From Ascidia mentula (taxonomy: Eukaryota; Chordata; Ascidiacea; Phlebobranchia; Ascidiidae), in contig OX387200.1 of the NCBI GenBank assembly GCA_947561715.1, positions 6,636,501-6,700,500 on the forward strand: DNA of 64,000 nucleotides. Reading direction: 5' to 3'. This document shows, piece after piece, positions 9,353 to 20,174 of this stretch. Numbering within the stretch: the stretch's first letter is position 1; each line of letters opens with the position of its first letter. A model generated the notes under the pieces. That model had not been told where the DNA came from. It was given only the letters and a program-made list of their open reading frames with translations, and did no database searches. Made by a program: the position numbers and the translations under genes.

Positions 9353-10134
9353 CAGGGTGTCGATTTTTGCCTTTTCACCATTCTAACTGTTCGACACGCG
9401 ACGCCACTGTTCGGCACAGGCCGTGAATAAATGTTAAATTACCGGTGTGCAGTACCACGAACAGAGCAACGCTATTGTTATCTACGATAGACCATTACTG
9501 CAATAACAGTGACGTCGCGTGAATTCCTTTGATAATAACTTTAATTAAGTCTAACATATCGGTCCTGCCAATCTTGCAACATTCACATAGATCTTACTAG
9601 TTGTCTTTTTCGCCGTAGTTGCTGGTGGCAAAAGTAGTTTGAAGACGTTGGTGCCAGTACAAGTCGTTTAATTTCAATCCGCAAAAAAATTTGGGGGGAG
9701 AAATTTGTATTTTGAGTCACTATCAAACAATAGTGAACAGTTGGTTACGTAGTGTTGAAAACTTAATGGCATGATCGTTTTGGAAATCCCCCAAAACAAA
9801 TTTGTCGGTTTATATGGCCAAATAAACACAACCGCAATACAGTTTTGGACAAAATCCATGTAAAAACCAGCCATTACTTACTTTAACGTTCAGCGCATAA
9901 GCGCGCTATGCTTAAAACTACTTGTATCGAAACATGGAGCATTGTTACCGAACATGTGGCATTGCAAGGTTTTTAATTGTTTTGCTGTTACTTCAACGTG
10001 TATTCTTAACTTCAGAACTTAGAAGAATCCTGTAATGGAAATAAGCTTAGTTACCAGATACGACATTTTTGCTATTCGACACGCTCGACAATTTTTCTCA
10101 AGATGTTCGACATGCAATAAAAATCGACGCCCTG
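9353..10134. mobile_element. Non-autonomous hAT-type DNA transposon
   Basis: The two ends are inverted copies of CAGGGYGTCGATTTTTR: left end at 9353 and right end (reverse complement) at 10134. Flanking 8-mers CGCGCCTG (9345-9352) and CGCGCTTG (10135-10142) match at 7 of 8 positions, the 8-bp target-site duplication expected of hAT elements. Subterminal GTTCGACAC-like motifs occur inside both ends. The 782-bp interior has no transposase. Confidence 0.85.
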
Positions 10135-10142
10135 CGCGCTTG

Positions 10143-11573
10143 TCAATTAAAGCGTTCGTGTAATGCGCAACGACCTCATCGAAAAGTCCCCTATTGTAAT
10201 AAGTTGCGAAGTTGTGCCTTTTACCACTTTTTTTTAGTGGGCATTCTCTGGAATTTGTATGCCCGTTTTTCGACTTTAAACAAAAATATTCTGTTTAAAA
10301 AAACAGTTTGTATAGAGCACCGACAGCTCGCAAGCCCTGTCCACGAGTGCGGCGAAACACTGTATAAGCTCCCGCTGCGTTTTACGTTGCATTTTCCCGT
10401 AATAGGTTGGACGTTAATTGTTCGGAATGTATCAGTTAATAAACAAAATGTCTAACGCCGAGTTTGTGCGGTTCAAGTGTGCTGTGTTTGGTAGGAAATT
10501 GCCTGTGATTTGTTTGTTCTACATCCAAGCGTATTTAAATTTGGCAGAAAAATCTTATTCTTACCTGGAAGACATTACCTGAAAAACTGTACTTTTTGCG
10601 TTTTTTGTGGCCAGACAAACAGGCATTTCGAAAACCAAAACATCACCATTTCGAATAGTGGTTGCTGCGGAATGTTGCTCCTTTTTTTTGTACATCCAAG
10701 CAATGTATACTAACCATTATTACACCCATGCAGAAAACGATCAGTGGGAACCACATATAGTTAGTTTTTCGTTGGCATTGCAAAGATTATTCGTTTGTAA
10801 ATTTTAGTTTTTTTTGTTAAGCGAAACCGTCTCATTGTTGTAGCAGATTACGAGTGTTACTGGACATTGTAGTTCTGTAATTTTGGTCAGGTTTAGTCGT
10901 GGTTCCTTTTTGGCAGAAAATGTCGTTTGTACAGGATCCTTTAGATAGCGACAGTTCGCTTGATTGCCGGCTTGTTTATAAACTTAGAGACCGCACGCAG
11001 CGTTTCGAATTGCTACTTTCATTTATTTTCGCTGCGTTTTATGAAATGCGTCTTGACCGACTGTTGTGCTGTCCTTTTTGTTACCCCAAATCCCCGTTTT
11101 GGTAATTTTTGAAGTAACGTACGTGTCAGTGACGACACAGGGTTCATTTTGGGTGATGCATTGTTATATCACATTGTCCGCTGCATAGGAAGAAATGCTC
11201 CCGCGGCGGACGTTATTTGATGCTGGGTGATACATTGCATGGTCACTCGCTTGGTTTCCTTTGTCGCAACGTTTATTGTCTTTGGAAGATGTATTGGTCG
11301 ATTGTAAAGACCGTGAAATCGAGGTGCTATATAGGGCGGTCCTCCGGTAGCGTTTGTGCTAAATATGTAACAGAGTTAGTTTTTACAGGCTGTGAAGACG
11401 CTTTTAGTGCATAAAAACGGCAGCAGGACGAACGGGAGTTCACCTGCGATTTTAGGCAAAAGCGATAAGCATAGGTTTTCAGCAAATACTTTTTTTGTTT
11501 TATCTGTAGCAAAATTTCGAAAAATTCTAGAGACAAAACAACTATTGATAGGCTTATTCCGTGAAAAAAAATC
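10143..11573. other. No gene recognised
   Basis: This is mixed AT-rich sequence with only short open frames that lack splice support or recognisable motifs. I see no repeat of note. Confidence 0.4.
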
Positions 11574-12248
11574 ATGACTGATATACCATCGACATCCAAA
11601 GGATGCAAGTAAGTCCAAATAGGTACCTGTTTTAGTGTGTTTTGAGCTGTAATATTTATTTTTTTATGTGTTACAAAGATTATTTGTGGTAATTTTTGTT
11701 ATATAAATAGATTCTCTTCAATATTGGATTCATCTTCTGATGATTCTTTGGGAAGTGAAACATCTGGGTAAACAAATTTCCATGAATTTATCATCTAAAA
11801 ATTGTCATTGCCGAATGAAATGTTGTGTAATGTTTCGTAATATATCAGTTTACTTTGTTTGTTAAATTATTAAATATTAAAATCATTACGATCTGGATAA
11901 ACGTATGGTTGTATTGTTCATGTGCATAGCAACTTTGCAAGCAAAATAAAAATTATTTGCTTTGATTAAAAAATAACTTTAAATTTTATTTGTTACAGGA
12001 AAATCACTGGTAATTTTCGTGAGCAACATGTTATGTTGTGTTGTAGTGCCAAGCCATATGTATGGGCGTCATGTACTTTCGCCGATAAATGTTGCTACAA
12101 AGCGAGTCGCAAGCTTTTCTTTTGCACAAATAACCTTATACCATCCCACTATCGAATGAAATCAAAGTTGAATCAATTCAGTCGGAGATGCTATGCTAAA
12201 TCCAACGATTACTTACTCCAACCCGACCGTCGCCAGCCGCTTTTTTAA
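11574..12248 (+). CDS. Possible 5' end of a gene, running into a transposon end
   Basis: Three exons join in phase with good splice sites: 11574-11608 (ATG start, donor GTAAGT), 11711-11767 and from 11999. The first two code for a Ser/Asp-rich start (MTDIPSTSKGC, then SSILDSSSDDSLGSETSG). The third enters the repeated terminal sequence of the 12-14 kb element at about 12041 and stops at 12248, so the original C-terminus is probably lost or replaced. I recognise no family. The case rests on phase agreement and on an acidic N-terminus typical of regulatory or transposon proteins. Confidence 0.3.
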
Positions 12249-12412
12249 ACCGCCAAGCCATATGTATGGGCGTCATGTACTTTCGCCGATAAATGTTGCT
12301 ACAAAGCGAGTCGCAAGCTTTTCTTTTGCACAAACAACCTTATACCATCCCACTATCGAATGAAATCAAAGTTGAATCAATTCAGTCGGAGATGCTATGC
12401 TAAATCCAACGA

Positions 12413-12652
12413 TTACTTTTCCCTTCGAGCGCACTTCATCGGTGGTGACGCGATGTTCTTGTTGTCGGGAATTTCCCTTCGAGCGCACTTCATCTGCGGT
12501 GACGCGGTCTTCTTGGCGTTAGGACTCGTCTTCTTCTTCTTCTTTCTCTTCATACACTTCTTCAGTGGGGTGTTGGTCATCTCGGTGTCCTCTGGTGTTG
12601 GGGTGGTCATCTCAGGGTCTACGAGGCTCAAGATCGGGCGGCGTGTTTTCTG
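12413..12652 (-). CDS. Hypothetical lysine/proline-rich frame inside the element
   Basis: A minus-strand frame with an in-frame ATG at 12631 and coding-like residues further upstream. It encodes an acidic segment (PEMTTPTPEDTEMTN), a lysine run and two copies of an SP-x-MKCARRE motif about 16 residues apart. The stop lies at the point where the terminal repeat begins. It may be an exon of a transposon protein or simple low-complexity sequence. No family recognised. Confidence 0.25.
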   Translation of the reverse strand, partial: QKTRRPILSLVDPEMTTPTPEDTEMTNTPLKKCMKRKKKKKTSPNAKKTASPQMKCARREIPDNKNIASPPMKCARREK

Positions 12653-12778
12653 ATCGGCATAAATTGATTGATTATGAATTCCTCAATATAAGCAAACACA
12701 AATAGAAAGTCTTTCATTCTCGTTGAGAAACCAATTGCAAACGGCGAAGCTACGATATACATTGTTACGAAATAAGCT

Positions 12779-13837
12779 ATGGAGAAGTCGACTATTCGAA
12801 ACTGGTTGAATGTTTGTACCCAGCCAAAGGTAAGAACTCTTTTTCGAGCATTGTTTATTGTTAATGTATATAAATTAAACTTCGTTTACTTTTTTTGCAG
12901 TCTACAAGAGTGGAGAAGTATGGCCTTGGGATATCTGGGAAGCAGACAATGTGGCGGGTTCCCGTCAAAAGCAGCCGGAAACGGTTGCTTTATATTTCCG
13001 ACAGCAATACTCGGAAATACGTTTTGCCTATGAGGTGAAACCATCTAATTCTTTTTCTTTGAGTTTGCAGCTTTAAGCATGCCTGGTGGTACCATCTGGC
13101 ATGCAATGCAGGAACTATCTTCATCTCCAATCGTGGAAGACGTCGAAGTTGTTGTCAAAGGGTTTGGCACCAATGATGTTCTCGCAATGAAAGGTGACAA
13201 CCCTATGAATGGTGGCATTAGCGGAATTGTTGGCCGCATGAAAACCTCTTGTCCGATTGGTAAGGACACTTTACCCATTCGTCAAGGTATGTAGAAATAC
13301 TATACATTACTTTGTGTCATTTAAACAATATACGTATTTATACCCTATTTCGTGTTGCAGATTTTTCACACTGGAATATTGCCTTCGACAAAAAGCCGCG
13401 TTTGATTGCATCCCTTAACAAAGAGTTGAGGAAGTCAGCAGAAGAAGTGGAACTTCGGTTTATTGAGGGTGGCATCCCATCGCAGTTACTTGGTAACGAT
13501 GGGATCCATCTTTCAGATGAAGGGCTACAACTTCTGCTGACACACGTGGAAAGGACTGTCCAATCACGGGAGGTGGCGGTCAAGGCATCTATCCAGGATT
13601 TCCCCGAATTAAATGCGGGAACAGCGATAACGCCGGGTCCACTGTTGGTGAGTTTACATGTTTTTACACCAAACCTTTAACAATAACGACATTATGTTAC
13701 ACTAGGAGTCCATGGGGCAGATGGAACCGGTGAAAACAAGGCCAACATTTCTCGATATTGTTCAGGAAAAGACGCAGCAGGTAAATTATTACATATTGGA
13801 GTCGGGTTGGAGTAAGTATTCGTTGGATTTAGCATAG
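12779..13837 (+). CDS. SGNH/GDSL-type hydrolase, transposon-borne
   Basis: Five exons read through in phase: 12779-12829 (ATG), 12901-13034, 13078-13286, 13361-13647 and from 13706. The last may end at a TAG near 13835 inside the right terminal repeat. The protein of about 270 residues has the SGNH blocks in order: YISDSNTR (block I nucleophile Ser) near residue 50, a PGGT turn near 65, GFGTND (block III Asn) near 92 and NDGIHLSDEG (block V Asp-x-x-His) in exon 4. The catalytic triad is therefore complete. Intron 2 is only 43 bases. Members of this fold are esterases or lipases. SGNH domains occur in some retroelements (for example Ngaro/DIRS-like and CR1), but here the gene has introns and lies between inverted ends. 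The substrate is unknown. Confidence 0.65.
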
Positions 13838-13960
13838 CATCTCCGACTGAATTGATTCAACTTTGATTTCATTCGATAGTGGAATGGTATAAGGTTGTTT
13901 GTGCAAAAGAAAAGCTTGCGACTCGCTTTGTATAGCAACATTTATCGGCGAAAGTATGCA

Positions 13961-14931
13961 CCAGAGCACCCCTAAACCGTGTTTACAATGGGGGGTGTAG
14001 GGTTGAAGTGTATTCGGCTCGTACAGCGGCAGCTCAATGTGTTTTTTGACATGTTTAATATTTGTGGAAAGCTTGATTTTTGAGCTTTCCTATGGTTGTA
14101 AATTGAAACTTGGGCCATGACGATAAAAAAAGTTATTTAGGAAAAATAGATATTTTTTCATGTTTCAAAAATACAAATTCATTTTTCTGCACAAGCCCCA
14201 GCGAATTTTTCAAAAGTTTTGATATCGTTTGAAAGGCTTTAGCGCGTAGAATGTTATGCTTTAAAATTTAGCGAAGCGAATCTTGTTTTCGCGACTTATG
14301 TCATAATACGCATATGATATTAATTACCAAATATGAATATATATTTTTTTTAATAATTTTGGTATCGTTGGAAAGATCAGCCTATGATCTGTATCGTGTG
14401 AAATCATGCCGCTACCTCGTAAGGTGGCCGAGTAACGCGCGTTCAAACTTTTGTTAACTGGCGATTTTTTTTTTGTCAACTAACATCCCTCTGGTCATCT
14501 TTTCAGTAGCAAAACCAACCGGATATCTATTCAGCATCTTTTAATAAAAGTGCTCACTTTCAACTTCATCGATAGTTTATTGAAACAAAACCATACTAAT
14601 TTTGAAAGTTAACTTCAAGGTAAACGCGGGTGCTTAATTGAAGCACCCAACGGTGTAATCTTGATCAGATCAAATATAACCTGGTGGAACTTCGGAAAAG
14701 TAAAGGACTTCAGAACCAATAAATATAGTAAAAGCCAGTGACACCCTCAACGGAACATCCAATACTGGAGGCGTTATGGACACTTGATAATTACCTAGAA
14801 TAATCTTGAAAGTTTAAAGAGAGAAAAAGTGAGTTCTGGGTGCAAGCGCAAACTGCTTTAAGACGATCACATGTTTTGACAAAATGGAAACCACACACGA
14901 AAATACGCACGTTCACTAAATATTGAAACTA
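13961..14931. other. No gene recognised
   Basis: AT-rich spacer. Two phrases, TTGATATCGTTTGAAAGGCTT (14218-14238) and TTGGTATCGTTGGAAAGATC (14359-14378), look like a diverged internal repeat. Nothing protein-coding is evident. Confidence 0.4.
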
Positions 14932-16752
14932 TCACTGCTGTTGGGCAGCAAGTTTCAATTTCAAGCTTTCTGGCATCTCTGGTGGTGGGGGTCGTGGCAA
15001 ACGGAAGTAGACCTTCACAGAGTCATAGATGAACCACTGAAGGGCAGTGAGCGTACCAATCATGATAATACGAGCAAAGAGGCCCTTCCACACACCTGAA
15101 TAAAGGAATTCAAGTTTTTAGTACTGTTATTGCACTTTGATATACTACTATTACTCAAAATGGTTCTAAAAATGACAATAAAATTCGGAAATTGCTTTTT
15201 CGTCACTGTTTAAGCTATTTTCTTCACGTGCTCAGACAAAATATCAATTCATGCACTTACCCTTTGGTCCTAGTTTTTTAAGTGCCTGTGAAGCTGTGCT
15301 TCCCTTGTCCTTGTTTAGCAAAGACACAACAGAGTCGGCAGGGTGGGAAACCACTGCACAGAACACACCAGCAATATATCCAGCAACAAACGTGACAACA
15401 AGTTGTTCCGATTTGCTACATTCTGATCGAGGTTTAGGAACAACAAATTTGTAGAGAGCCTCCACAGTTCGTTCAAAGCAAGCAAACTTCATCATAGTGT
15501 ATGGAATTTGACGACTCCACAGTGGGACAATTCCCTTGTAAAATCTAGAAAAAGAGTTTTCTTGAAGACTGTACACAGGTAAAAAAAATTTATGTGTGTA
15601 TGTGCTTACGCTGCCCAGCCTTCCTGTGCTTTCATTTTTGGGAATGCTTCTCTCAGTGTGTTTGCAAATCCTGCCTGAGTCTGGATTCTTACTTTGCAAG
15701 CTTCCATAGGAGAAAGAGCAATATCAGCAAAAAATTCAGCGGATGCACTTGCAGCCAAATAGAGGCTTGTACGCCACAAGAAGGTCTTTTCCTTTAAATG
15801 AAAAAAGGAATTGGAGCGGACTTCATAAATACATATTATTTTTACCCGGTCCTTACTTCACTTTAAATATTTTTGTTATGTCCTTGCAAGACCCAAAAAT
15901 GTATTGACTGCAATGCAGCATTTTATTGCACAGAATTAAAACAGGTATATTTGTATATGGAATAAATTGAGCTTTACTTGGTCCATAACGCTATTAGTGG
16001 TTTAGTGTTCAACAGCACTGCGCAATACTATGAATATAAAACACAGTTTTTAACAAACTAATGTTTCAAAGCATATACTTACTTCTCCAAGCATGTTACT
16101 GTACAAGCTCTTAAACACTTCATAGAAGCCAAACTTGCAGAGACCTTGCATGGAATATCCAATCAAGGTTGGCGCCCAACCCTTGCCCAAGCCTCTGATT
16201 CCATCTTCTTTGATTGTTACACGAAAACCATTAAAAATATTCCTGTATTTTTCTGGTTCCACCTATTAATTTTACAGATTTGTAATTTCAAACTACCATA
16301 TCAAAAAAGAATATAGTTTATATATTTATACACAGTATGTTTGTTTATTTGGCATTTTTTTATAGGTAACTTGCCTGAATTCTGCACTTGACCAAATCCA
16401 GGGGTACAACTGCAGTGTGCGTCAAGCCACAACTAAGTATACCACCGAATCCACACAAAGCAAAGTATTTCGCAGATCCAAATTCACAACTATCACCCTC
16501 TGAAATAGATATAAAGCTATGGTTACTCATTAGGGCTACTCACGGTAATCAGAACATTATGAAGGTGCTGCTTACAAGAATTTCTAAATAAATTATGTTT
16601 TGTAAGATACCTTTTACTGACGCAGCTCCGATGCGTCTTGCCACAGTTGAGCTTTCACAGGATTCTGTTGAAGCGCATGGTTCACAACCAACTGTAAAGG
16701 TTGGCGTGCGAAAAGGATTAACTTTAATAGATTCAATAAAAGAATGAACCAT
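14932..16752 (-). CDS. SLC25A3: Mitochondrial phosphate carrier, copy A
   Basis: Six exons: 16611-16752 (ATG), 16375-16499, 16083-16262, 15610-15791, 15261-15544 and 14932-15095. Together they give about 358 residues, close to the vertebrate carrier (about 360). The protein imports phosphate with protons into the mitochondrial matrix. Three carrier repeats are visible, with signatures [23 protein letters not shown] and [11 protein letters not shown]. Family hallmarks include [40 protein letters not shown] and the C-terminal [11 protein letters not shown]. The 47-residue N-terminal exon is Ser/Thr-rich with few acidic residues, suitable as a presequence. The intron after exon 2 starts with GC instead of GT (CAG|GCAAGT), a known minor donor class. 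No lesion seen. Confidence 0.95.
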
Positions 16753-17210
16753 TTTCTTAAATTTAGGTTACTAAAATCTGTAAATCAAAAACAAAAGGTA
16801 GCCTACTATCGTTACAGAATGATAACTACGCCGAATTAGTCTGTTGTTGCAGCAAGTTTGCTTTATCTCACCTGGCTTACATTGGTTTACCAAGCTCACT
16901 TTTATACCAACAGGGAACAACACATTCAGACCAAGGTGATCTTATCGATTCAACACTCAACGAAAATAAACTAGAACCAATGTCAACGTCGGCTTATCCA
17001 TTAGCTGAACAGCATGCCCCTACTACATGTCACTCATGACATGACCTCAGCGCTTGCGCAACGTCCGTGAGAAACCGGCATCGCAACGCAGCGCCTAGAA
17101 TGGCTCGTGCTGATTGGTTTACGCACCCGGAACCTTCAAACCAAACACAAACTGTGTGTTTGTTCCTTATTTGTTACGTCATGTAACTTTGTGATGTCAC
17201 TATACCAAGA

Positions 17211-17717
17211 TCAAAGTGTTGGACCTAATAAATTGAAGTTGATGCATTGAATGACATCGTTGTTGATGCGCCAATCGCTTAACATGTATGTAATTAGTTT
17301 TCTGTTTTCTGTTGACATTTGTTGGAAAAATACATTTGAATTTATTTTAGTGTGCAGCAGAACGGGAATTAAAATTTTTAATGTGGTCTTTCCTGGCTGG
17401 TATTTGTATTTACCATCTTTACCGTATCGTGCCTCAAGCTGAACCGATTTGTTTGTGGTGGCGTCTGCACGTACCTTGGTTACAGACAACACGGATGTGT
17501 CAAGGTCCTGGAGGGGAAAATAATATGTTCCGGTGCGAGACTTTTTCAAAATCGCGATTTTAGGTCGCGCCGAGGGGTAAAACTTATCCAATTTCAAAGC
17601 AAATAATAATTTCCGTGGCCCTAAAACTCTCTTGTGGATCCTGGTGCGGCGCACGATCATTCTCCTGGGGCTGAAATGCATAGCATCACCAGTCGTAGAA
17701 GTCAGTAGGTTGTGCAC
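17211..17717 (-). CDS. Hypothetical protein or exon between the two carrier genes
   Basis: A 168-codon open minus-strand frame without an ATG at its upstream end. An acceptor-like site (CCAATGTCAG) lies just before it, so it may be an internal exon; the first ATG is at residue 13. It is basic (RRMIVRRTRIHKRVLGPRK) and coding-like at least to residue 100. A donor-like GGTAAAG lies near 17415. I recognise no family. Confidence 0.3.
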   Translation of the reverse strand: MHNLLTSTTGDAMHFSPRRMIVRRTRIHKRVLGPRKLLFALKLDKFYPSARPKIAILKKSRTGTYYFPLQDLDTSVLSVTKVRADATTNKSVQLEARYGKDGKYKYQPGKTTLKILIPVLLHTKINSNVFFQQMSTENRKLITYMLSDWRINNDVIQCINFNLLGPTL

Positions 17718-18321
17718 CTGACATTGGTTGGATTTATAGCCTACACGAAAAGTGGTGTTCGGTGCATTGTGGGATCATGCACCATGTTGTCAACGGTTGA
17801 CTGGCAAGAAACAAGTGTTTGCGCCTTCATGGACCTAGCCAACTTGGATAAGGTAATATATATATATATTTTTAAATGATAGTTTGTTGAGGATTGTAAG
17901 GTTGATAGCTACAAAACATGTTTTTGATTATTCTTAAAGTCCACAACTTTTTCACAGCAATTCCAACGAAACACATTTTTTTTTTAATTTGGATTTATTA
18001 CACAGAGTTGGGTACATTTGTGCAGCAAATCACGTAAGTGCTCTGTTAATAGATCAGCATATTGCAATAAAATAGACAGTGCAGATGAAATACAATATAA
18101 ATAAAACTGTAGTATGCAAGATCAAAAAAATTAAAATATGTAGCATTGGCATTTCCACAAAGAACTTCTATGCTGTGAGTTTTTTAAAGGTTAAAAACTA
18201 GAGGTAACACTTCTCAAATAACAAACTGCCTCATTTTAAGAGCGGAGCCAATTGGTGATAGCCTTCTTCAACTGATGCAAATGCATGTGAAGATCTAAAA
18301 TCCCTCCTTAAAAACTGCATG

Positions 18322-20174
18322 TTATTGCTGGGAGAGTTTAACTCTTAGACTTTCGGGCATCTCTGGTGGCGGCGGTCTAGGCATCCGAAAGTAAACTTTT
18401 ACAGAATCATAAACAAACCACTGGAGTGCAGTAATCGAACCAATCATCAGAATTCTTGTAGACAGACCCTTCCACACACCTGGAATTTCAAAGTTTAGAA
18501 TAGGGTCATATATTGCTTTGAGTGAGAATCCATCCCTAAACAATTATCAAACTACTATAACCTGTAACATATTTGAAATGAAAAATGTTCCAAAGCATAA
18601 ATTTAAAATCTGCACCTTTTATTCCTAATTTCCGCAGTGCATCCATTGATGTACTTCCCTTGTCCTTGTTTAAAACAGATACAACAGAGTCTGATGGATG
18701 TGACACAACAGCACAAAAAACACCAGCAATGTAACCAGCGATAAAGGTGACAACCAGTTGCTCGCCTTTACTACATTCTTCTCTGGGTTTGGGCATAACA
18801 TATTTATATATTGCTTCTATTGTTCGTTCAAAGCAAGCAAACTTCATCATAGTGTATGGAATTTGGCGACCCCACAGGGGTACTATCCCTTTGTAAAATC
18901 TAAAAATATAAAGATACTAAATTTAATTTCTGCATATGATATGAACATTCAATAAGTACCCAAAAATGTTCACATACTTGCATACTGAAACACGCAGTTA
19001 TCAGCTAAATATTTTCCTTCATACACTTACGCTGCCCAGCCTTCCTGTGCCTTCATTTTGGGGAATGCTTCTCTCAGTGTGTTTGCAAATCCTGGCTGAG
19101 TCTGGATTCTTACTTTGCAAGCTTCCATAGGAGAAAGTGCAATATCAGCAAAAAATTCAGCAGATGCACTTGCAGCAAGGTATACAGATGTTCTCCACAA
19201 GTAGGTTGTTTCCTAAAATACATTATAAAGATGATTTTCCTAGTCATCACATTGCAACAAGTTTGGTACCTATGGGCACCTGACTCAATGAACCACAGGG
19301 TTTTATCAGTACGCATGCTATTTAATTTTGGGGTATTTATTTATTTTCAAGCAAAATAGATAATGTGGAAAACAATCAAAATGCTTGAACTCAGACCACG
19401 GTATCTCAAAGTGGAATTTAGTGTGCCTGCTAGTGTAGAAGCTAGCACAGTGCCACTTCAACAGCTGCACTGATGAGACATTACAGGTCAACAGAGTGCG
19501 TGTACACACCCTGTCTGCAGCTCGCCAATATTATGCCTTTTTTGCATATATGCTTGAACTCACTTCTCCAAGTACGTCACTGTATAAAGATTTGAAGACT
19601 TCATACAGGCCGAACTTGAAAAGGCCTTGCATTGAATATCCAATTAGTGTTGGAGACCATCCTTTGGTAAAACCCCTCATGCCTTCTTCTCGAAAAGTGA
19701 CATGGAACCCATGAAAAGTGTTTCTGTACTTCTCTGGATTCACCTAAAAATCAAATAACGTGAATTTTTAAACCAAAATTATGGTTCTCAACCAAACCAT
19801 AGTTGAAAACATTATTAAAATAAATATTGCCATATACTATATTTAAATTTGCAAAATCCACATATACATCTATCCTTTTTCATCATAATTGTGGCCTATG
19901 TAAAAACAAAGTGGCTGTTTTTACATACACTAATTTACCTGAATTTGGCATTTAACAACATCAAGTGGCACAAATGCTGTGTGAGTAATTCCACAACTTA
20001 AAATTCCTCCTAAACCACATAAGGCAAAGTATCTTCCACTCCCGAATTCAACACTGTCTTTACCTTCAAATAGAAGCAGAATTCAATATGTTGTGCCAAT
20101 TTATGAGTGACGAATAGGCAGAAGTACTAACCCGAAACCGACAGCGCACCAATCATTCTTTCCGAGGGTAACAT
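18322..20174 (-). CDS. SLC25A3: Mitochondrial phosphate carrier, copy B
   Basis: Six exons at the same phases as copy A: 20132-20174 (ATG), 19939-20063, 19564-19743, 19031-19212, 18616-18899 and 18322-18479. Exons 2-5 have the same lengths as in copy A (125, 180, 182 and 284 bases). The product is about 323 residues. Signatures: [62 protein letters not shown] and [11 protein letters not shown]. The first exon encodes only 14 residues after an in-frame stop, so copy B lacks the long presequence-like region of copy A. A tandem duplicate in the same orientation, about 1.6 kb upstream of copy A. Differential expression is plausible but not shown. Confidence 0.93.

Larger units (their letters stand above)
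12041..13960. mobile_element. DNA element with roughly 160-bp inverted ends carrying an SGNH gene
   Basis: A block starting near 12057 (TACTTTCGCCGATAAATG in its left part) recurs as a direct copy at about 12253-12420 and as an inverted copy at about 13797-13955, with over 90 percent visible identity across more than 150 bases. The outer left copy and the right copy both extend through ACTTACTCCAACCCGAC; the inner left copy diverges at that point. The left end is therefore duplicated. Between the ends lie a plus-strand SGNH-hydrolase gene and a short minus-strand basic frame. I could not assign a superfamily or a target-site duplication. Confidence 0.65.

Noticed and set aside
17783..17853. 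Possible plus-strand first exon (MLSTVDWQETSVCAFMDL) followed by a GTAATA donor
   Set aside because: No matching second exon in phase was found before the next gene on the other strand.
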